This document shows positions 46,971 through 55,555 of a stretch of DNA of 64,000 nucleotides, piece by piece (positions within the stretch are counted from its first letter, which is position 1; every line of letters begins with the position of its first letter). Made by a program: the position numbers and the translations under genes. Origin of the DNA: Sphingobacteriales bacterium 50-39. Its GTDB lineage: Bacteria; Bacteroidota; Bacteroidia; Chitinophagales; Chitinophagaceae. Location of the stretch: positions 248,001 to 312,000 of the forward strand of contig MKTZ01000026.1 of assembly GCA_001898505.1 (NCBI GenBank), in the 5' to 3' direction. A model generated the notes under the pieces. That model saw nothing but the letters and a program-made list of their open reading frames with translations. It had not been told where the DNA came from and did no database searches.

Positions 46971-48179
46971 GTGGCCAGTATTCCTCAAAGGATCAAAGAC
47001 TTCAACAGCGACAGGCTGCCAGACTATGTCGCTCTTAAATACCAGATGATGGCGGAAAACGCCTTCCGCTTCCTCAGGGGCACCTGTCATCTGTTCTACG
47101 AAGATCTACAGGCAAGCGATGCCCTTCCCCGGTCTCCTTTGAGCTGGATCTGCGGGGACCTCCATCTGGAAAACTTTGGGACCTACAAAGGAGACAACCG
47201 CCTGGTATATTTCGATTTGAATGATTTCGACGAGAGCATACTGGCGCCCGCCCTTTGGGAGGTGTCGCGGATGGTGACCAGCATTTATATCGGGCTGGAT
47301 TCTTTGGGTATCAAGAAAAAGGAGGCCGTCAGGGTCGCCGGGATGTTCCTGAGTATCTATGCCGACACGCTGGCATTGGGCAAGCCCCGCTATATTGAGC
47401 CGGAGACAGCCAATGGCATCGTACGGACTTTCCTGGAGAAGATCTGCGAGCGTAGACAGAAGGACCTGATCCGTCAGCGGACCGAGGACAAGGGGGGGAA
47501 GATAGTTATGCGCATCGACCGCATCCGGCTCTTCCCATTGGACAAAGTTCTGAGAAAGGAACTGATGGCTCATATGCAGGAATGGATGCAGACAGACCCT
47601 TTGCTGCGCCGGCGCTTTGAAGTGGTGGACTGCGCATTTCGGGTGGCTGGCACCGGTAGCCTCGGCGTTAAACGCTACGTATTTCTCGTCAGACAGATCA
47701 AGAACCCCTCCAAATACCTTTTGATAGACATGAAGCAGGCGCCACCGTCCTGTATTAGCGGACACGTGAATATCACTCAGCCTGCCTGGACATCCGAGGC
47801 GGCACGGGTGGTCGCCATCCAGCAGAGGATGCAGAACGTATGTCCTGCGTTACTGGGCACCACTCAGTTCAAGGGAGGCGACTATGTGGTAAAAGAGATG
47901 CAGCCCACAGCGGATAAAATAGATTTTATGCTGATGCGGGACAGGTATAAGGACATCGAATGTGTGATGGAAGACATGGCCCTTCTAACTGCCTCTGCCC
48001 AATTGCGCTGTGCAGGACGACAGGGGGCGGCTATCCCGGATGAGCTGATCGCCTTTGGAAGTGACCACTCCTGGCAGAAAGGAGTATTGGATTATGCAGC
48101 CGGCTATGCAGAGCAGGTGAAAAAAGATTATAAGGAATACTTTATTGCATACAAGGATGGGTATTTCACCCGACATTAA
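46971..48179 (+). CDS. DUF2252 family protein
   Basis: The 402-residue protein starts at a GTG and matches DUF2252, which has a protein-kinase-like/aminoglycoside-phosphotransferase-like fold. Landmarks are ICGDLHLENFGTY, LVYFDLNDFDES and the C-terminal HSWQKGVLDYAAGYAEQVK. The GDxHxxN and DxD-type blocks recall the catalytic and metal loops of APH-type kinases; the activity is unproven. The MgtC-family gene follows 23 bases later and may share the transcript. Confidence 0.9.
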   Translation: MASIPQRIKDFNSDRLPDYVALKYQMMAENAFRFLRGTCHLFYEDLQASDALPRSPLSWICGDLHLENFGTYKGDNRLVYFDLNDFDESILAPALWEVSRMVTSIYIGLDSLGIKKKEAVRVAGMFLSIYADTLALGKPRYIEPETANGIVRTFLEKICERRQKDLIRQRTEDKGGKIVMRIDRIRLFPLDKVLRKELMAHMQEWMQTDPLLRRRFEVVDCAFRVAGTGSLGVKRYVFLVRQIKNPSKYLLIDMKQAPPSCISGHVNITQPAWTSEAARVVAIQQRMQNVCPALLGTTQFKGGDYVVKEMQPTADKIDFMLMRDRYKDIECVMEDMALLTASAQLRCAGRQGAAIPDELIAFGSDHSWQKGVLDYAAGYAEQVKKDYKEYFIAYKDGYFTRH

Positions 48180-48202
48180 CCGCACTTTAAAAATAAAAGA
48201 CC

Positions 48203-48850
48203 ATGTTAACGACAGGAGAGATTTTCTGGAGACTGTTCCTGGCCGTGATCGTAGGGGGGTTGCTCGGCGCAGAAAGAGAGTACAGGAGTAAATCCGCCGG
48301 CTTTCGGACCCTGACCATCATCTGCCTGGGTGCGACGATCTTCACCATCCTCTCGAAGTTGATAGGCGGCAGCAGTACTCCGGACAGAATAGCGTCCAAT
48401 GTGGTGGTAGGGATTGGATTTGTGGGTGCAGGAGTCATTTTCAAAGGTGAATCTTCTCAAAACAGGATCAGCGGCATCACTACGGCAGCCATGATCTGGG
48501 TGACGGCAGCGCTGGGCATGGGCATCGGGGCCGGATATAAGCTGATCTCGGTTATAGCCTGTCTGCTGGTATTGGTCGTCATCGTCGTATTCGCCCTGCT
48601 GGAGGGATGGATCGACCGGATGAACCAGATCCGTTACTACAAGATCGTCTGTGATTTCGAAAATGAGACGCTCCACCGATTTGAGGAGCTGTTCAAGACC
48701 CATCATCTGAAATTCAAACGCAGCAGACAATCCAAGTCCAGCGCCGATATCATCACGGGAGAATGGGTTGTCCAGGGTACAGAGCAGGACCACCGGCATT
48801 GTATCCATGAGATACTGCGGAACACAAAAGTGCAGGCCTTTGAGTTCTAG
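48203..48850 (+). CDS. MgtC/SapB family membrane protein
   Basis: The 215-residue protein has four or five hydrophobic segments in its first 140 residues with the family motif GGLLGAEREYRSKSAGFRT, GIGFVGAGVIFK and GITTAAMIWVTAALGMGIGAG, then a soluble C-terminal domain. MgtC-like proteins modulate magnesium and phosphate homeostasis and F-ATPase. It lies 23 bases after the DUF2252 gene. Its stop codon shares a CTAG with that of the convergent mutarotase gene. Confidence 0.92.
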   Translation: MLTTGEIFWRLFLAVIVGGLLGAEREYRSKSAGFRTLTIICLGATIFTILSKLIGGSSTPDRIASNVVVGIGFVGAGVIFKGESSQNRISGITTAAMIWVTAALGMGIGAGYKLISVIACLLVLVVIVVFALLEGWIDRMNQIRYYKIVCDFENETLHRFEELFKTHHLKFKRSRQSKSSADIITGEWVVQGTEQDHRHCIHEILRNTKVQAFEF

Positions 48851-49722
48851 TGCAGCGTCACCGCCCAAATCCTTTCAAATGTTTCTCCCGGAGCTAATCC
48901 CTCAATACCTTCTTTATCCGTCATTTGCTGGTCGGAGTCGACACTGTCGGCGATGCCGCACCAGGGTTCGATACACACAAAATCTGCTTTGTCATTCTTT
49001 GCCGCCCAGATACCCAGATAGGGGAAATCCGTAAAATCAAAGTCCAGGCCATGACGTGTCCGGCGGGACTTCAGGGAGATGGAGGTGGAAGACAGGTTCT
49101 TGAATACCAGGGCGTCGCTGGAGAACAGGTCCCTGGTCAGGGGTAGGATATTCGTATTGTCCAGAATGGGCTGGGGCGAGGTTTCAATGAGGCCTTCCTT
49201 GGAGATGGGCCAGCGGGGGGCCGTCTCTTTCTGCTCGAATTCCAGGTAATAATCGGTGTAGGATGTTCTTTCGGCCAGCGGCACGCGGAAAGCCGGGTGG
49301 CCTCCGATGGAAAAGAACATTTCCTCGCTGGAGTTGTTTTTTACGCTATAGGTAGTGGCCAGGCCGTTAGGGGCCAGTTGATAGATCACACGCAGCTCAA
49401 AATCAAAGGGGAATTTGGCACGGGTGGCGTCATTGCTTTTCAACAGCAAGGTAATGGAATCCTTGGCCTGCTGCTCTATTTCGAACTCCATCTCGCGGGC
49501 AAACCCGTGACGGGGCAGCGTATAGGCCTTCCCCTTATAATTCCAGGTATTTTGACGCAGGGTGCCCACGATGGGGAAAAGCAAGGGGGAATGCTTGCCC
49601 CAGACATTGGGGTCCCCACCCCACAAGTACTCGAGTTGATGGCCCTTATGATAGATACTCTCCAGTTCGGCTCCTTTGGTGTTGATGGTTACTTTCAAAT
49701 TTTGATTCTCAATATTGGGCAT
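48847..49722 (-). CDS. Aldose 1-epimerase (galactose mutarotase-like) family protein
   Basis: The 291-residue protein has the galactose-mutarotase fold: NTKGAELESIYHKGHQLEYL, FSIGGHPAFRVPL (catalytic His) and VCIEPWCGIADSVDS (catalytic Glu). It belongs to the divergent YeaD/LacX-like group, so its sugar is uncertain. It is cytoplasmic. The stop overlaps the MgtC stop. Confidence 0.9.
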   Translation of the reverse strand: MPNIENQNLKVTINTKGAELESIYHKGHQLEYLWGGDPNVWGKHSPLLFPIVGTLRQNTWNYKGKAYTLPRHGFAREMEFEIEQQAKDSITLLLKSNDATRAKFPFDFELRVIYQLAPNGLATTYSVKNNSSEEMFFSIGGHPAFRVPLAERTSYTDYYLEFEQKETAPRWPISKEGLIETSPQPILDNTNILPLTRDLFSSDALVFKNLSSTSISLKSRRTRHGLDFDFTDFPYLGIWAAKNDKADFVCIEPWCGIADSVDSDQQMTDKEGIEGLAPGETFERIWAVTLH

Positions 49723-49844
49723 GAAGGGTCTTTTTAAGATGTAATACTAATCGGTATTTTAAGATGCAAACTTAACGGTTTTTGTCATTGACAGTTGTGT
49801 CCTTATATGTATATTCGATTATGTTTTTACATAGGATAAAGACT

Positions 49845-51107
49845 ATGTTTCGATTTTTGCTCCGGCACCGGGAAATCGCGTGGACCAGCTTTAAGATGGC
49901 CCTGCAGGAGTTTCGTTCCAACAAACTTCGCACCTTTCTGTCCTTATTGGGCATAACTTTCGGTATTTTTTGCATAATCAGCGTACTTTCTACCATCAGC
50001 AGCATGCAGATGGCTGTTAATAATGACATCAAATCCCTTGGGAATAAGACCATTTATATAGATAAATGGCAATATGAGGGCGGGCCGGACTTTCCCTGGT
50101 GGAAGTACATCAAGCGGCCCGTACCAAAGTTCGAGGAGATGAAGCTGCTGCGGTTAAAGGTACCCGATGCCGCCCACATGGATTTTGAGATAGAGATGCA
50201 ATCCACCGTGGATTATGAGGACAATTCCCTTTCAGGGGTTAATTTTTATGGCAATACGGAGGATTTCGACAAGATACAGCGGATAGCCATCGGCAGCGGG
50301 CGCTACTTCCAGCAGGCGGATTTCGACCGGGGAAGCCCGTATGTAGTAATGGGTTATAGCATCGCCGAGAAATTATTTGGCAACCCCGAAAGAGCTGTAG
50401 GCAAGACGGTCAAGTTAAAGGACAGCCGCGAGGCCACCGTCATCGGCCTCATACAGAAACAGGGGCAAAGTCTTATTGGCGGATGGGATTATGACAACTG
50501 TCTCCTGCTGACCTATAATTTCCTTCGCCAGATGATCAGGGAAGAGTATGCCCAGCCAAAAATCCTGGTACAGGCGGGGGACAAGATATCCATCGAGGCC
50601 TTGAAGGACGAACTACAGGGGGGTATGCGGTCCATACGCAAGCTGAGCCCTACCCAAGAAGATAATTTCGCATTGAACGATATCGACAGCCTCAGCAGGA
50701 TGCTGGAGCCCATCTTTTCGGGGATGAATATCGGCGGATGGGCCATTGCCGTCCTGTCGCTGGTCGTGGGGATGTTTGGCGTCGCCAATATCATGTTTGT
50801 GACAGTGCGTGAGCGAACGAGCCAGATAGGACTTAAAAAGGCCATCGGGGCCAAGCGGAATGTCATTATGATGGAGTTCCTGCTGGAATCCGCCTTTCTT
50901 TGTATCATCGGTGGATTGATCGGGCTGCTGGCCGTATTCATTCTAACCCTGGTATTTTCCTCCATGCTGGCCTTTAAGGTCTTTATACCTTTGAATATTA
51001 TCCTGCTGGCCGTTGGCATCTGCCTGTTTACTGGCGTACTGGCGGGTATCATTCCTGCATTCATCGCCGCACGGATGGATCCGGTGGTGGCCATCCGGTC
51101 GAAATAG
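49845..51107 (+). CDS. MacB/FtsX-type ABC transporter permease
   Basis: The 420-residue protein has an N-terminal membrane segment (FLSLLGITFGIFCIISVLST), a periplasmic MacB core domain of ~230 residues and three C-terminal segments in an FtsX domain (GWAIAVLSLVVGMFGVANIM, ERTSQIGLKKAIGAKRNVI, IIPAFIAARMDPVVAIRSK). It is the permease half of a lipoprotein-release or macrolide-type exporter; no ATPase or adaptor gene is next to it. ATG 49821 is an alternative start and has a -7-like TATATTCG three bases upstream. Confidence 0.9.
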   Translation: MFRFLLRHREIAWTSFKMALQEFRSNKLRTFLSLLGITFGIFCIISVLSTISSMQMAVNNDIKSLGNKTIYIDKWQYEGGPDFPWWKYIKRPVPKFEEMKLLRLKVPDAAHMDFEIEMQSTVDYEDNSLSGVNFYGNTEDFDKIQRIAIGSGRYFQQADFDRGSPYVVMGYSIAEKLFGNPERAVGKTVKLKDSREATVIGLIQKQGQSLIGGWDYDNCLLLTYNFLRQMIREEYAQPKILVQAGDKISIEALKDELQGGMRSIRKLSPTQEDNFALNDIDSLSRMLEPIFSGMNIGGWAIAVLSLVVGMFGVANIMFVTVRERTSQIGLKKAIGAKRNVIMMEFLLESAFLCIIGGLIGLLAVFILTLVFSSMLAFKVFIPLNIILLAVGICLFTGVLAGIIPAFIAARMDPVVAIRSK

Positions 51108-51150
51108 GCGCTCCGGCCTACCGGACGGCTTATGGGTCATTGATTTCCAC

Positions 51151-51158
51151 TAACTTTG
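51151..51158 (+). promoter_or_regulatory. -7 promoter box of tsaD
   Basis: TAACTTTG ends four bases (CCGC) before the tsaD ATG, predicting a leaderless mRNA. Confidence 0.6.
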
Positions 51159-51162
51159 CCGC

Positions 51163-52191
51163 ATGAACAAAACGAAGGGGGCAGAAGGGCCCGTCACCAT
51201 CCTGGCGATCGAGTCCTCTTGTGATGAGACGAGCTGCGCTATCTGCCGGGATGGAGAGATACTTTCCAATGTCATTGCGGGTCAAAAGGTACATGAACAG
51301 TATGGCGGAGTGGTGCCGGAGCTGGCCAGCAGGGCGCATCTGCAGAATATCGTACCGGTGGTGGATATGGCCCTCAAAAAGGCCGGATGCGAACTAACAT
51401 CCCTGACGGCGATTGCTTTTACCCAGTCGCCCGGACTGATAGGGTCTTTGCTGGTAGGTTCCCAGTTCGCCAAATCACTGGCATTATCTCTGGATATCCC
51501 TTTATTGGCTGTTCATCATATGCAGGCGCATGTACTGGCAAATCTCATACCCCAGGCCAAACCTTCCTTCCCTTTTCTTTGCCTCACTGTCAGCGGAGGG
51601 CATACGCAGATTGTTCTCGCCATATCTCCCCTCCAGATGGAGGTCATCGGTGAGACCCTGGATGATGCAGCGGGCGAAGCTTTTGACAAGTCGGCCAAAC
51701 TGCTGGGCCTTCCTTATCCCGGTGGTCCGCTCATCGATAAGTATGCCCGGGAAGGAAATGCGTCGAAATACAACTTTCCCGAGCCACAGATACCCGGCTT
51801 GAACTTTAGCTTCAGCGGATTGAAGACGGCCATTCTTTATTTTCTACAGGAACAGACGGGACAGGATCCGGACTTTATCCAAAAGAATCTTCCGGACATC
51901 TGCGCCTCGATACAGGGAAGGATCATCTCTATCCTATTGAACAAGCTGAAGAAGGCGGCTAAGCAGACAGGGGTACGTGACCTTTGTATCGCCGGCGGCG
52001 TATCTGCCAACAGCGGTCTGCGGGAAGCATTCAGGGAATTGGGAAAACAGCAGGGATGGAATACTTTTATACCTCCTTTTGAGTATTGTACGGACAATGC
52101 GGGTATGATCGCTATCACAGCCTATCACAAATACCTGGCAGGAGAAGAGACGCCCCTCTCTGTCAGCGCCAGTGCACGCGCCGAATGGTAA
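51163..52191 (+). CDS. tsaD: tRNA N6-adenosine threonylcarbamoyltransferase
   Basis: The 342-residue protein is TsaD/Kae1: AIESSCDETSCAI at the N-terminus, metal ligands in AVHHMQAHVLAN, SGGHTQIVL, DDAAGEAFDK, AGGVSANSGLR and CTDNAGM. With TsaB, TsaE and TsaC it makes t6A37 in ANN-decoding tRNAs. Length is normal. The following methyltransferase start overlaps its stop by seven bases, so two tRNA-modification genes appear coupled. Confidence 0.97.
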   Translation: MNKTKGAEGPVTILAIESSCDETSCAICRDGEILSNVIAGQKVHEQYGGVVPELASRAHLQNIVPVVDMALKKAGCELTSLTAIAFTQSPGLIGSLLVGSQFAKSLALSLDIPLLAVHHMQAHVLANLIPQAKPSFPFLCLTVSGGHTQIVLAISPLQMEVIGETLDDAAGEAFDKSAKLLGLPYPGGPLIDKYAREGNASKYNFPEPQIPGLNFSFSGLKTAILYFLQEQTGQDPDFIQKNLPDICASIQGRIISILLNKLKKAAKQTGVRDLCIAGGVSANSGLREAFRELGKQQGWNTFIPPFEYCTDNAGMIAITAYHKYLAGEETPLSVSASARAEW

Positions 52192-52916
52192 AACAGCATC
52201 AGATGCCGAATCCTTATTTTCAATTCAAGCAATTCACCATCTTCCAGGATCAGTGCGCGATGAAGGTATGTACGGATGCCTGTATACTGGGGGCATGGTT
52301 CTCCGAGAAAACTCCTGCCTACTCTTCCATATTGGACATCGGCAGCGGTACCGGGCTTCTTATGCTGATGCTGGCGCAGAAGCATAAGGGTGAGATACAG
52401 GGCATCGAGCTGGATCTTTCCGCCTACAAACAGTTAAAGGAGAACATCGGACAGAGCAGATGGAGGGACGAGCTGAGGGTTTTTCCCGGGGACATACGTC
52501 AGTTCAATTTTCCGCATAAATTCGATTTTATCATTACCAATCCTCCTTTTTATGAAGGGGATCTCGCGGCGGATTCCCATTCCAAGAACCTGGCCCGGCA
52601 CAGTAAAGAACTGACACTGGCCGAGCTCCTGTCAGCCATCGATGAGAATCTTTCGGCTGAGGGATCCTTTGGCATCCTCCTACCCTATCACCGGGTATAT
52701 TATTTTGAGGAGTTGGCCAGATCCCGGTATTTTCATTTGCGCGAGCGGTTGTTAGTGCGACAGACACCCCGTCATGCTCTTTTTCGGGCCGTGCTTCATT
52801 TCTCCCGTAATAAAGAAAATTTCATCCCTGAGACGGAGCTTAGCATCCAGAATGAGCAGGGACAGTATACAGATGAGTTTGTGGAGCTCATGCGGGATTA
52901 TTATCTTAAACTGTGA
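52185..52916 (+). CDS. tRNA1(Val) (adenine(37)-N6)-methyltransferase-like protein
   Basis: The 243-residue methyltransferase has FQFKQFTIFQDQCAMKVCTD near the N-terminus (matching the TrmN6/YfiC pattern FKQF...DRCAMKVGTD), SAM motif I LDIGSGTGLLML and the N6-adenine motif ITNPPFYEG. TrmN6 methylates A37 of tRNA-Val. The ATG at 52185 overlaps the tsaD stop; ATG 52203 (MPNPYFQF) is an alternative. Coupling to tsaD fits a tRNA position-37 function. It overlaps the convergent dehydrogenase gene by 16 bases. Confidence 0.9.
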   Translation: MVKQHQMPNPYFQFKQFTIFQDQCAMKVCTDACILGAWFSEKTPAYSSILDIGSGTGLLMLMLAQKHKGEIQGIELDLSAYKQLKENIGQSRWRDELRVFPGDIRQFNFPHKFDFIITNPPFYEGDLAADSHSKNLARHSKELTLAELLSAIDENLSAEGSFGILLPYHRVYYFEELARSRYFHLRERLLVRQTPRHALFRAVLHFSRNKENFIPETELSIQNEQGQYTDEFVELMRDYYLKL

Positions 52917-54112
52917 CCCGCGGCATAGTTCTCCAGATAACGGTAAGGTTCTGTAAGCTGCCCATTGCTGACCATCGTGGCGCGTTCTATCACCGGCGAG
53001 CCGCCTCTTACCAGGTCCTCCAGCACATATTTGATCAGCTGTTCGCCAAAATAACGGGATGCATCCCTGGGCAGCTCATTGGGAAGATTTCCTACCGCCA
53101 TGATATCGATCGACCCCGGCAGGTATGGGGTCGTTTTTTGCCTGCTCTGCCTGTCGACCCCATATATAGGGTCCTGTATGGACGTGTCTCCCAGGTTGCA
53201 CGGAACAGAGCCGCCTTTATCATCCGTGATGTCGGCAATGGTCGTTATGGAAAAGTCTTTCCTGGCCAGGTCCTCCCATTCAAACAGACGGGGCATGCCC
53301 TTGTCCCAATAAATGCCGTTCATCAGAATGTCCGCTGCCTTTGTAAAAGGAAGGAACTTACATTTATACTCTTCCGGGTGCTCATGGAAATGTTCTCTAT
53401 TGTAATTGCCTTTATCCCTATGTTCATAAAGACCCGGGCCCTTCAGCTGGGTGAATACCGGGTAGGAGAATTTTCTTTCCAGGAACTCGTCGGGCTCCAC
53501 TTCGATGATGCCCATGAGGTTCATCACCTCCAGTACGCCATGTGCAACCCTGCCCGAGCCGGTGACAGCGACCTTTATACGGGGGAGCTTTAGTCCGAAA
53601 TAGGTATGTATCAATTCCCGGAAGCTCTGCTGCTTGTGAACCCTTCCAAGACTGTACTGGCCGGTACGTTGACCGTAGGCCATCATACCGTTGTGGGCGC
53701 CCACTACACCCGCAAAGAAGCCAAAGCCGAGGATACGTTGCCCGTCGTCGTGTTCCAGGCATTCATAATCGATGAGGGTGATCCTTTTTTCCAGGATGGT
53801 TCGGAACATGTGCTGGTTGTAGGGTTGCTGTTTCTTGGTATGGGAAAAGAAGAGATAGGTCTTGTCTGCCAGCAGATCTTTTTCGGGGACTTCCTTTATT
53901 CCCAAGAGTATGTTGCATTCGGAGAGATCCTGTTTGATCTCTACGCCGGCGGAGAGATATTCTTTGTCTGAATAACAGCGATCCGGTGAGGTCTGGGCGA
54001 TGACTCTAATGTCCGGGGCGTTCTTTTGTATCCATTTGCATTGTGCCGGTGTCAGGGCAACCCTGTTGTCGGCGGGTATCTTTCCTTCGCGTAATAAGCC
54101 GATCCTGATCAT
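52901..54112 (-). CDS. Saccharopine dehydrogenase (LYS1-like) / alanine dehydrogenase family protein
   Basis: The 403-residue protein belongs to the AlaDH/PNT superfamily. The N-terminal domain has IGLLREGKIPADNRVALTP and the Rossmann domain has VAVTGSGRVAHGVLEVM. FFSHTKKQQPYNQ and the length resemble the NAD-dependent saccharopine dehydrogenase (L-lysine-forming) group rather than alanine dehydrogenase. The substrate is not proven. It is the last chromosomal gene before the tRNA-Leu island. Confidence 0.82.
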   Translation of the reverse strand: MIRIGLLREGKIPADNRVALTPAQCKWIQKNAPDIRVIAQTSPDRCYSDKEYLSAGVEIKQDLSECNILLGIKEVPEKDLLADKTYLFFSHTKKQQPYNQHMFRTILEKRITLIDYECLEHDDGQRILGFGFFAGVVGAHNGMMAYGQRTGQYSLGRVHKQQSFRELIHTYFGLKLPRIKVAVTGSGRVAHGVLEVMNLMGIIEVEPDEFLERKFSYPVFTQLKGPGLYEHRDKGNYNREHFHEHPEEYKCKFLPFTKAADILMNGIYWDKGMPRLFEWEDLARKDFSITTIADITDDKGGSVPCNLGDTSIQDPIYGVDRQSRQKTTPYLPGSIDIMAVGNLPNELPRDASRYFGEQLIKYVLEDLVRGGSPVIERATMVSNGQLTEPYRYLENYAAGHSLR

Positions 54113-54162
54113 TCACTATTGATTTTGTTGGCCGGTGGGAGACCTTCGTCGGAGAACTTCGT

Positions 54163-54266
54163 CAGGGCTGCTTGGCCACGCCCTTTCCTCGTTCGTACCC
54201 TTCGTTCCTCGGGTACTTCGAAAGGTCTTTCTCCGTCGTACCCTTCGGTTCCCCCGGAGGGCGATA
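54163..54266. repeat. Hairpin-forming repeats between dehydrogenase and tRNA-Leu
   Basis: GTACCC and GGGTAC pair around a ten-base loop, and the unit CGTACCCTTCG recurs about 40 bases later before GGTTCCCCCGG. These pieces look REP-like. No gene is seen in 54113-54337. Confidence 0.4.
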
Positions 54267-54288
54267 AAGATAGATTTTTTGAATGGTT

Positions 54289-54320
54289 TTTGGACAAGAT
54301 GGTGCAAATGCGTATGTTTG
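54289..54320 (+). promoter_or_regulatory. -33/-7 promoter of tRNA-Leu
   Basis: TTTG at 54289-54292 and TATGTTTG at 54313-54320 are 20 bases apart, the canonical Bacteroidota spacing. The tRNA begins 17 bases after the box. Confidence 0.6.
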
Positions 54321-54337
54321 CACCCCTGAAAATGGAG

Positions 54338-54421
54338 GCCCAGATGGCGGAACTGGTAGACGCGTCAGACTCAAAATCTGGTATTGGCAACAATGTGCAG
54401 GTTCGATTCCTGTTCTGGGCA
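54338..54421 (+). tRNA. tRNA-Leu(CAA)
   Basis: The 84-base sequence folds as a class II tRNA: acceptor GCCCAGA pairs with TCTGGGC, the anticodon arm CAGA/TCTG holds loop CTCAAAA (anticodon CAA, decoding UUG), a variable arm follows and the T arm is CAGG-TTCGATT-CCTG. CCA is not encoded. The 3' half is repeated in degenerate form at 57451, marking this gene as an island insertion site. Confidence 0.95.
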
Positions 54422-54517
54422 CTTAGGTTTCAATTGATTAAGAAGGTCGCGAGTATGCGGCCTTTTTTCATTTGCAAACAATTTGCAAACACATTTTTGG
54501 CGGAGGTGAGAAAGAGC
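54380..54517. repeat. att-like region, copy A (tRNA 3' half plus flank)
   Basis: From the anticodon loop through CAATTGAT, TTTGCAAACACATTTTTGG and GAGAAAGAGCT this aligns with 57451-57587. It includes two tandem ATTTGCAAACA units (54470-54491); copy B has one. Just downstream AACATGCTT is repeated (54535-54543 and 54592-54600) around an 8-bp inverted repeat (54554-54561 with 54583-54590), as expected at a recombinase site. Confidence 0.65.
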
Positions 54518-54619
54518 TACTAAACAAAAAAGCGAACATGCTTCCTTGTTTGAAAAGGAATAGATTCGCTCTTGTCGAAACCATTCCTTTAAACATGCTT
54601 GCAAAGTGGTTTGTAAAGG

Positions 54620-54817
54620 CTATTTGCGATTTCTAGCCGCACGCCTTACATCTTCAATACTAGTCTTACCAGTTTCTTCTCGCATCGTGTCTAACCGGGC
54701 GTTAGGTGAAAATTGCGGAATTGGCTCTGATAAATTCTTATTTAAGGTATCGCCGCGCTTTTGCTGAATTTGACCATCTTGGTCGCGGTGGCGATCATCT
54801 AATCCTGGCTCTTTCAT
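54620..54817 (-). CDS. Small hydrophilic protein of unknown function
   Basis: The 65-residue product begins MKEPGLDDRHRDQDGQIQQK, a highly charged start resembling small conserved proteins in other genomes that begin with a GLDxRHRDxDG stretch. The rest (SIEDVRRAARNRK at the end) is helical and basic. No domain is recognised. It lies just inside the island next to att copy A, about 80 bases downstream of the LexA-like gene on the same strand. Confidence 0.55.
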   Translation of the reverse strand: MKEPGLDDRHRDQDGQIQQKRGDTLNKNLSEPIPQFSPNARLDTMREETGKTSIEDVRRAARNRK

Positions 54818-54896
54818 TTTATTTATTTTTATAGTTAAGAGATTCTCGATTTAATAATATTCAAATTCTTATTTTCCTCATCAGCTATTCAAAATC

Positions 54897-55520
54897 TTAG
54901 AATATATCTTTAGGTAGAACAGAAATTACCTCACCCTGAATTTGACAATCCTCCGTTACAATGATCGGTTTATGCTTCGAATTTGAGGATTTCGGTCTAA
55001 GAATCACCACGTTTTGTCTTCTGTCAAGAATTTTCACTGTTGCCTCATCGTCTATGAGAGCAACTACTTTTCTTCCATTGTCCGCGTAATTCTGCTGACG
55101 AACTAATAAAATATCGCCATCATTAATTCCGGCTTCATTCATCGAGTCTCCACACGCTCGAAGCAAAAAATACTGCGACCCTTTTTTTGCGATTGCTGTT
55201 GATACCGGAATAAATGTCTCTATATTTTCCCGGGCAAGGATTGGTAATCCACATGCTACACTCCCAACAAGTGGGATACTTATGGTAGAAATTGAGGTGG
55301 TATTTAGCGACGGGGTTTCCGCAAGCTTAAGGGTCTTACCTGTTTTCCGCAGAAGCCCCATCCGTATTAGTCTATCAATAACCAAACTCGCAGACCTTGG
55401 CGATCTCCCCCCTGTCACTGCGTTTATCTCCCTCAGAGTTGGTTTCTTGCCTTCATACAAAAGCTTGTTCCGAATGAGAGAATACGCCCTTTTATCCTTT
55501 TCGTCCAGATCAATCGGCAT
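54897..55520 (-). CDS. LexA/S24-type self-cleaving repressor
   Basis: The 207-residue protein has an N-terminal winged HTH (about 8-60; PTLREINAVTGGRSPRSASL) and a C-terminal S24 peptidase domain. The Ser-Lys dyad is visible as Ser126 in CGDSMNEAG and Lys163 in EATVKIL. The predicted cleavage site is Cys90-Gly91 in VACGLP, the UmuD-type Cys-Gly bond rather than Ala-Gly of classical LexA. It probably represses island genes until DNA damage activates RecA. Three GTATAAA repeats directly upstream look like its operator. A cellular LexA is the less likely alternative given the location. Confidence 0.85.
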   Translation of the reverse strand: MPIDLDEKDKRAYSLIRNKLLYEGKKPTLREINAVTGGRSPRSASLVIDRLIRMGLLRKTGKTLKLAETPSLNTTSISTISIPLVGSVACGLPILARENIETFIPVSTAIAKKGSQYFLLRACGDSMNEAGINDGDILLVRQQNYADNGRKVVALIDDEATVKILDRRQNVVILRPKSSNSKHKPIIVTEDCQIQGEVISVLPKDIF

Positions 55521-55555
55521 TGTATAAAAAGTATAAATATCTGTATAAATATACG
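55521..55555 (-). promoter_or_regulatory. Candidate operator repeats of the LexA-like gene
   Basis: Read on the plus strand, GTATAAA occurs at 55522, 55531 and 55543, the last forming an inverted repeat GTATA-AA-TATAC. They begin two bases from the start codon and would overlap the promoter, fitting autorepression. Confidence 0.5.

Noticed and set aside
54119-54523. 134-codon frame running through the tRNA-Leu gene
   Set aside because: It spans a well-folded tRNA and REP-like hairpins; the minus-strand frames here and at 57305-57514 look alike only because of the duplicated tRNA 3' half.
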